This document shows positions 55,141 to 63,100 of a stretch of 64,000 bases of DNA, one piece after another. Origin of the DNA: an uncultured Bacteroidota bacterium (lineage in GTDB: Bacteria > Bacteroidota > Bacteroidia > Flavobacteriales > Flavobacteriaceae); assembly GCA_902618245.1 (NCBI GenBank), contig CACMZR010000001.1, positions 1 to 64,000 on the forward strand, given 5' to 3'. The notes below the pieces were generated by a model. The model was not told where the DNA came from and did no database searches. It saw only the letters and a list, made by a program, of their open reading frames with translations. Every line of letters starts with the position of its first letter. The first letter of the stretch is position 1. A program made the translations under genes and the position numbers.

Positions 55141-55729
55141 ATTTTTTATAAAATTTTTCATAGCACTCAGGTGTGTCAATATCAATTAAATTATCACCAG
55201 CTTCTAAAAACTTTGCATAATGAATATTTTTTTGTAGAACTGATCTTGCTCCTTTATCTCCAGTTAGTGACTTTATTTGTTCAAAATAATTTGAATCAAA
55301 CAAAATTGGGACTCCTTTCCAACCAAGATTAGATTCAGAGCCAATAATTAGATCTTTACCTTTCTCGAATAACATTCTCATTTTTAGATAATGAGATGAC
55401 GAAATTAAAGGCTGATCTACCAAAGAAACTAGAACACCGTCCAAAGCAAAATTTAATTGTTCAATTTTTTTAATACTGTAAGAAAGTGATTCACCCATGC
55501 CTTTTTTCCAATCACTAAATCGAATCACTTCTATTGGATAATTTTTTAGAAACGGTTCAATAATTTCTGAATATGCACCTATAACCACGTAAAGTTTTTT
55601 TGTAGTGGGTAAAATATTTTCTATTTGATATTGTATGAGATTTTTATTTCCCCAATTAAGCAGTTGTTTTGGTTCACCCATACGCTTAGATTCGCCTGCT
55701 GCAAGTAAGATATGGTGTACATTAATCAT
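55127..55729 (-). CDS. molybdenum cofactor nucleotidyltransferase, MocA-like
   Basis: Nucleotidyltransferase of the MobA/MocA type. The N-terminus ILLAAGESKRMGEPKQLL is the nucleotide-binding loop, followed by GVLVSLVDQPLISSSHY with the metal-binding Asp. 200 residues. Beside a xanthine-oxidase-family enzyme and XdhC, CTP transfer (molybdopterin cytosine dinucleotide) is more likely than GTP. It overlaps the upstream xdhC-like gene by 8 bases. Confidence 0.88.
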   Translation of the reverse strand: MINVHHILLAAGESKRMGEPKQLLNWGNKNLIQYQIENILPTTKKLYVVIGAYSEIIEPFLKNYPIEVIRFSDWKKGMGESLSYSIKKIEQLNFALDGVLVSLVDQPLISSSHYLKMRMLFEKGKDLIIGSESNLGWKGVPILFDSNYFEQIKSLTGDKGARSVLQKNIHYAKFLEAGDNLIDIDTPECYEKFYKKFSPQ

Positions 55730-56732
55730 GAATTCTTCCAGACTTCTCTTTTAGATGTATAGGTTTTTGTTTTCGAATAACACTTAAAATCTCTGCTAAG
55801 ATAGATACTGAAATTTCTTCTGCGCTCTCAGCCCCAATATTTAATCCAGCAGGCCCACGGATTAGATTTATGAACTCAATAGACAGGTTTGGATTGAAAT
55901 CTAAAGCTTTTTCTACTATATTTTCTCTTCTATTTTGAGGCCCCAGAATTCCTAAATAAGCTGGTTTCACATCAGATAAAGAGAGTAAATATTTTAAGTC
56001 TTTAATGAGACTGTGGGTCATAAGAATTACAGCGGTATGACTGTCGATCGGATTAGTATCAATTTTTTCATAAGGTGGAGTTAAAAATTTGTAGGCTCCT
56101 TCAAAATATTTTTCTGTTTTTGATTCATCAGGTGGAGCAACAATTGTGACTTGCCATCCCAATTTTGACGCTGCTTTACACAAATGTACAGTATCATGTT
56201 CTGCACCAAAAATATATAGCTGAAACAGAGGGTTAAATTTTTGCTGAAAGGATTTAGTTTTTTTTGAGTGTGAAAAGTTTTTATTTAGTGAAAAAATTTT
56301 ACCAGAAAATATAAATTCAGTTCCAAATTCTTCACTCTCTTCTTCCGTTATAGAATAAAAAGATACACTTTTAAAGGGAATACGATTCTTGAAAACAATT
56401 TTAAAATTTTCATTCAATTCATTTGTAATAATTACAGGTTCAATAAGGATATAAATAATACCTTCGCACCCCAATCTTAATCGTCCATCATACTTTATTA
56501 CTTTTGGGATCTTATTTCTGAAGACAGAATTTGCTTGTATTTGAATTTCTTTTTCAACACAACCACCACTAACAGCACCATATGTTTTCCCATTATCTTG
56601 TATCAACATTCGCACTCCTGGCCTACGATATGATGATCCCTCTAATTCAACAACAGTTGCTATAACTGATTTCACACCTTTTTTCTGAGCATTCCAAATA
56701 AGTTCAATTAGTTTTTTAACCTCATGTGTCAT
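55722..56732 (-). CDS. XdhC/CoxI family molybdenum cofactor maturation protein
   Basis: Chaperone that binds and sulfurates the cofactor before insertion into xanthine-oxidase-family enzymes. The XdhC N-terminal region has VELEGSSYRRPGVRMLIQ and GAVSGGCVEKEIQ; the C-terminal Rossmann-like domain begins at LYIFGAEHDTVHLCKAA and contains AYLGILGPQNRREN and GPAGLNIGAESAEEI. 336 residues, full length. First gene of the leftward maturation pair, converging on the moa operon. Confidence 0.92.
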   Translation of the reverse strand: MTHEVKKLIELIWNAQKKGVKSVIATVVELEGSSYRRPGVRMLIQDNGKTYGAVSGGCVEKEIQIQANSVFRNKIPKVIKYDGRLRLGCEGIIYILIEPVIITNELNENFKIVFKNRIPFKSVSFYSITEEESEEFGTEFIFSGKIFSLNKNFSHSKKTKSFQQKFNPLFQLYIFGAEHDTVHLCKAASKLGWQVTIVAPPDESKTEKYFEGAYKFLTPPYEKIDTNPIDSHTAVILMTHSLIKDLKYLLSLSDVKPAYLGILGPQNRRENIVEKALDFNPNLSIEFINLIRGPAGLNIGAESAEEISVSILAEILSVIRKQKPIHLKEKSGRIHD

Positions 56733-56879
56733 ATCTATTATTTGATACTAGAAAATAAATTTTTGCAATATGGCTTTCTATGCCATCTTTTAAATAAATT
56801 TTTATTTGATTCATAAAAATCCAAAATAAAATAGAATAATCATATAGATTTAATTTGTTTTTCCTAGATTTATAAAAAT

Positions 56880-56971
56880 AATAACAGCATATTTTAAAAT
56901 GTTGTGTGTTGTGCGGCTAAATTGCCGTTGCAACTAATGAGAAGCTTTCCATGTTTTGGAAGGCTTTTTTT
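56880..56971 (+). ncRNA. candidate small RNA or terminated leader
   Basis: On the plus strand a short stem CGGC (56914-56917) with GCCG (56924-56927), flanked by GTTG and CAAC that could extend it, is followed by a clear terminator (56942-56971). A weak -7-like box TAGATTTA (one mismatch) lies at 56865-56872. There is no gene just upstream on this strand: the neighbouring xdhC-like gene runs the other way. So the terminator should end a short independent transcript of about 90 bases, or a leader for the giant gene that starts 174 bases later. I do not recognise a known RNA family. Confidence 0.4.
56942..56971 (+). terminator. intrinsic terminator in spacer
   Basis: Left arm AAGCTTTCC (56942-56950), 7-base loop, right arm GGAAGGCTT (56958-56966) with one G-T pair, then five more T residues. 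Good intrinsic-terminator form on the plus strand. Confidence 0.75.
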
Positions 56972-57144
56972 ATTATCAAAAGAACCCATTTATATTTCAC
57001 AAATCTCTTATTTAGAGATAATTATCGTAATTTTGCTTTATTCAAAATTATTTGTGATAATTGAGTCAAAAAAAGTTAGCTTCACTTAAGACATTTTGTG
57101 AGATTTTTTTTGACTTTTTTGTCTGAATTAACTAGAAATTGGTT

Positions 57145-60100
57145 TTGGAATTAATAAAAATAAAAAAAATCAAGTTATTACTAAGATTAGTTGCATTTGC
57201 GATACTAATTCCCATTTCCTTTTTTTCTCAGACTGCAACGTATTCCTCAACCTTGGATTTTAATGGCACATCGACATTTGTGGAAATACCTTCTTCTAAT
57301 GATCTTAAGTTTGACTCAGATAAATTTACTCTAGAGGCATGGATAAAAATTGAAAACCCTCCTCCCTCAGGTTCCTCATCTGGTAACAACACTGCTGCGA
57401 ACCGCGATTACATTTTTTCCAAAAAAAACGATTGGAGTTTTTATATAATTAATGTCAATGGCACGTCATACCTTGAAGGTAGATTTAGAAGAGATTGGTA
57501 TGGAAACTGGCCTCAAGTAAGATCATCAACACCTCTTTCCTCTAATACATGGTATCATGTGGCATTCACAAATTCAAAGGCTAATGGAAGACTACGTCTA
57601 TATATTAATGGAAGTCTGGACAATTCAGCGAATTGGACCTCAGGTGGACGTGGATTAACCTCAACTACAAATCAAATAGCTATTGGTTCTAGCATTTGGG
57701 ATGGCAGCAATAATCCAAGTAATTTTTTTGATGGTAAAATTGGTGACGTTCGTTTTTGGGATTCTGAAAGAACTCAAAGTGAAATTAATTCAAATAAAAA
57801 TTCCATATTAAATACCAACTCAAACCTTAAATTGTATTATAAACTTAATGATGGTCAGGGCACTACGATAAACGATAGTAGTGGTAATTCAATTACGGGT
57901 ACTGTGAGAGGTAGTTATCAATGGCCAAATACTGATACTACAACACCAACAGTTGTTTTATCACAGAGTGATACTAACAATCTTTTAGCAAATTCAGATG
58001 TAGTAACGTTTACAGCCAATTTTTCTGAGACAATGTCTCCCTCTCCAACTATAACTATAAAAGAAAATGATCAGCCTGTGACTTTTTATATTTCAGATTA
58101 CAGTAGCAATCAGATTGGTATTAATGTCCAGAACAGGAGGTTTGATCAGTTGACTCGTAATTCAAATAGTATTGTTGGCTACACATTTGAAGTGGTTTCC
58201 TCTGGTGTGACTTACACTTTAACCTCATTAAATAATCAATCCCAGAGTTGGGTTTATTTTTCTACTACTCCTGAATTTACTCCTGGTGCATCTGGGAGTA
58301 ATGGAAATTTAGATGTTTTACTTAAAGGGAAAACTCTAATTAATAATGCGTATATGACTCCAATCTCTGGCACCAATTCTTATACCTACAGCTATACTAC
58401 CTCTACTGTTCTAAATTCAATATCTGCAACGGTATCTGGTCAAGATCTAAGTGGGAATGGCTACTCCGGCACAGAGAGTATAACTCTAAGCGTAGACAAT
58501 GTAAATCCATTGGTATATGGATTCTCGTCTACTGAGCAAGATTATATTACGACAAGCTCAGGAACAGTCACCTACACTGTAAGATTTTCAGAGGATATGG
58601 AATCAAGTCCTCAGCTAAATATAGTTGGAATTTCGTCACTAAATTATAGTCAGGTAGTTCCATTGACTTATGTAAGTACAAACAACAGCAACGGAGATTC
58701 AACATGGACTTATGGGTGGTCCCCCCCGGCTTCAATTACCTCTGGGACTGTATCTATTTCTATCACTGGAAATGATTTAGCGGGGAATCCATACAATGCC
58801 CAGATTGAAAATGTTACAGCTTTAAAACATAAAAGACTACACATCGACAACGTTCAACCCACAGTGAGTTTATTTTCAACTGTTAGTGGTACTACTGTCG
58901 CGCAATCAAATAATGTTACAATAACAGCGCAGTTTAGTGAGCCAATGACAAAGTCCCCAACTATTTCTATTTCTGGCCAAATTTCAAATGCTACGATGTC
59001 ACTAGTCTCTACGAATACATTAATTAGAAGAGAAGCACAGCTTTCACTTAGTGATTATGGCTATAATATGATTGCAGTTGGAAGTAATGATTGGGATGAT
59101 ATATTAGGAGCAAATGTACGGTCAGGAGATTTACTTAATTATTATCTTGAGATTGATGGAGTTGATTATCAAGTAAGTGAAATAAAATTAGGCAGTAAAA
59201 CGGCTTCTGATTTTTGGTGGTATTTCGCTACAACCCCAGAATATACGCCTGGATATAGTGCAGGGGAGACAACCTATTTCGTAATTAAATCACCCAACTA
59301 TCAAACTGAACTGTCCAATTGGCAATATTCTTGGACTGTATCATCAACATCTAGCAGCCCCACAATTACTGTTTCAGGGACAGATCTGGCAAGCAATTCA
59401 ATATCAGGAACGGTGAGTCTTTCTTATAGCCTAGATAATCAAAAGCCCTATATTATTTCTACAACAATATCTAACAGTCTTAGTCCAGGACTCATAAGCG
59501 CAACCGAGACTAATACAATTACTGTTGTCTTTAATGAGGCAATTGATGCTAATAGTTTTACAGCTTCTGATGTTACTATAACACCATCAGGTATTTTCAC
59601 AATAACAGAGGATGTTTCTGTAGATAATATAACATTTAGTGGATTTATTTCGGCAAATGGTGTTTACTCAGGTATTGTGACTCTTACAATTTCGGAAAAT
59701 GCTTTAGTTGATCTTGCAGGTAATTCTAATTTGGCCTCATCAACAACTTTTCAGTTTGATAATGTATCACCTACTGTTACACTTATAAGTTCTGATAGTG
59801 ATAATATTCTTTCACCTTCTTCTAATGTTACAATTACAGCTACATTTTCGGAGTCAATGAGTGCAACCCCAACTATATCATTAACTGGTCTAGGAGCAAA
59901 TATTAGTATGTCAGCTGGAAGTGACAATAAAATATGGAAATATAATTTTAATACGAGCTCCTCAACTTCCTCAATTACAGCTACCGTATCGGGAACGGAT
60001 TTATACGGTAATCCTTACTCGGGAACAGAAAGTTTAACTTTAACTATTGACAATAGCGCATATCAAATTTCAGGGGCTACAATAAATCAAAAAAACTCAG

Positions 60101-63100
60101 TAATAAGTATCACTTTTGATGAAGAAGTTTTCACTGAAATTTTAAATGGCTTGGCCACTAATACTTTAACTACTTCTGATTTTTTACTTTCAATATCAGG
60201 TGGATCTGGAATAAGTTTAACAAGTGCAAATCCTTCTAGTATTTCAAAGATAGGGAGCAGCACTTATAATTTAGATGTTTCTTTTTCAGGTTATGCAATT
60301 GGCACGGAAACATTAACTATTTCAATAGCTGAAAACAATATTTACGATAGGGCTGGTAATTCTACTGCTCTTTCTAAAAGTATAAGTTTAAACAGCAACT
60401 TATTATTCGATTATGATATTTCAAATACAAACTCATACAATGGACAAGCAACATCAAATAATAATAAAACTGTAAATGACTTAAGTGGAAATGGCAATCA
60501 CGGAGAAATAACAAACACTGATAATGTTTATTACGACACTAACCAAAACGCAATGTTCTTTAATGGTATTACTCAAAGAGCTGGAGGGATCGCTATATCA
60601 AATCTAAATTATGTCAGTGGTGGATCAGATAAAATTGAGGAGTTAACAATTTTTGCTAGAATAAAAGTTGATTCAAGGTCTACTACAGACAGAGCAAACA
60701 ATGATGAAAGAATACTTCTTTCCTTTGATAGATCAGCTGTTTTTCGTTTTTCGATTGGCTCTGACCAGAACACTTCAGCTAAAGGAAAGTTAGCTTTTCA
60801 TTTTACAAATTCTGATGCCACTTTCGATACGCATGCCGTAAATACTTCTGATCTTAGAGATAATCAGTGGCATAATGTCGCTGTTACTTTCAAAGCTAAT
60901 CAGTCAGGGGGACTAAAATACTATATTGATGGAAACCTAGTTTATACGCATTCAGGTACTTTTGCCCCAATATCTAATGGCAGCGATAATGAGACCCCGC
61001 GCTTTGGTTATGTCGGTACAGGTTCAGAAGCAACAAGCTTTAAAGGATCAGCTTCTCCCCTTAATCTTTTCTTTGGACATATTCAATCAATTAAATATTA
61101 CAATAAAGTTTTAGAATCCTCCCAATTAAATGGTCTAGACACAAACGCGCCAACTGTTACATTAAGTGATAACATCTCGTCAAACTATATAAATGGGACT
61201 GAGACTTTAAGAATAATTTCAACTTTTAATGAAGCCATGTCTTCAAGTCCAAAAATTTCAATTAGTGGACAGGTAAGTAACCTAACTATGACCTCTTCAA
61301 CTACATCGGTTTGGTATTATGATTGGAATGTTCCAGATTCATTTAATGGAGTGGTAACTGCTACCGTAACTGGGACAGATTTGGCTGGAAATTCTTATTC
61401 TGGAACAGATAGTATCACCTATATTGTCGATAACATTCTTCCAACAGTATCACTTGCCGATACAAATTCAGGTAATATAATTACAAACAGTAATCAAGTT
61501 ACTATTACTGCAACTTTTAGTGAGCCAATGACAGTCACTCCAACAATTAGTATTGCTAATGTAATAACGAATGCTGTAATGTCTCCAACTTCCTCAGCCA
61601 GTGTTTGGACTTATCCTTGGGTAGTTTCAACTACTTATAATGGAATCGTAACATCTACAGTTTCGGGAACAGACTTGGCTAGAAATTCCTATTCAGGTGG
61701 AGACAGTTTATCTTTTAACCTTGATACCAAAGCACCAGAAATAGTTTCATTATCAATTAATAATTTAAATAACGAGCTCGTTCTCAATTTTTCAGAGCAA
61801 TCAACCTTGCATGATAAATCAAGTAACAGTTTTACAGTTACTAATACATCAGACTATTTTAATATAGGCGTTACAAGTGGAACGGCAACTATCACAGTAA
61901 ACAGCATGACTTATAATGCAGATACTAATAATACCAAATATGTATTTGGAATTAATGTTAACGGAATACCAGATGGTTTTGAAGTTATTACTATCACGCC
62001 AAAAACAAATAAAGTTAAAGATGCTATTGGGAATTATGCTTTGACCTCTCAGAGCTCTAATACTATAAACTTAAATAACACTCTACCTGTTATTTCTAGT
62101 TTAGAAATCAATGAAGCCAATACCCAAGCAGTAATAACTTTTAGTGAGCCCGTTTATAATAACGTATCTGGATCAGGAGCTTTACAGGCAAGCGATTTTC
62201 AATTAAGCTTGTCCTCTGGAAGTGCAACTCTTTCAAGTACAATACCCATATCTGTAACAAGCAGTGGAACTTTGAGTTATATCTTAGGCCTATCTTTCCA
62301 AGGTTTAGCTTCAGGACAAGAAATTTTAACTATTAGCCCTGTTTCAAATTCGATTTTTGACAGTAAAGGAGGTCAGATCAATTTATCATCATCGCAAAGC
62401 AATACAATAACTTTAAACGATAAAGCAAGCCCAGAGATCACGGGGGTTTCAATAGGTGGGTCAAATGAGTTTATAGATATTCAATTTAGTGAAGGCGTCT
62501 ATGGAAATGCTTCTTCAAATGCTCCAATTTCAGCATCAAGTCTTGGCGTATCACAAATTGCAGGAGGTATTGTTCCTTTAAGAATTTCACAGATTACTAA
62601 TACATCAGGTGGACAACTAACTGGTGGAGAAAATATTATAAGAGCTACGTTAACTCAATCACTAGATATTAGTAATACTTTAGTAGGAGTAATACAGGTA
62701 AATAATCCAGTATCGATGGATGTTAGTGGTACTAACACATTTAACAGTTTATCTGGGCCGAATGGCGATCAAGTTTTCCAAGTTCTTATAAAAAACACAA
62801 ATATTTATGATATATCAGCAAATCAAGTTTCACCAACACAAAGATTAAATTATATCAGCCCTAACACAACAAATCTAGTCATACCCACATCCCCTAATAT
62901 ATTTAGATTAGGTGCGCTCGTAAAAGTAAACCCACCACCAATTTTAATTACAAGGGTAATAAGATTTAAAGAAAAGCCAGAAAATGGAAAACTTGTAGGT
63001 GAAGTTAATGCCTTTGATCCTCAAGGAGAAAGTTTTACATTTCTTAATCAGAGTGATCTTTTTGATGGTTCACTTCAGATAGACGAACAGGGTAAAATAT

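Larger units (their letters stand above)
56733..57144. other. 412-base spacer before the giant surface-protein gene
   Basis: No credible coding region. It holds a candidate small RNA ending in an intrinsic terminator (56880-56971) and, further right, only A+T-rich DNA. Confidence 0.7.

Noticed and set aside
56934-56946. CTAATGAG stretch resembling the hammerhead ribozyme core
   Set aside because: The core needs CTGATGA; the essential G is replaced by A and the other core elements are not found at suitable positions.
56904-57089. 61-codon open frame in the spacer before the giant gene
   Set aside because: It starts at TTG, runs straight through the terminator hairpin and has no recognisable features; the DNA is better explained as RNA structure plus spacer.
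57145-57240. Possibility that the giant frame is a pseudogene because it has no ATG start
   Set aside because: A TTG start gives a good signal peptide, the frame is uninterrupted for 6.8 kb, and other genes here (AddA-like, mfd, ThuA-like, deacetylase family) also use TTG.
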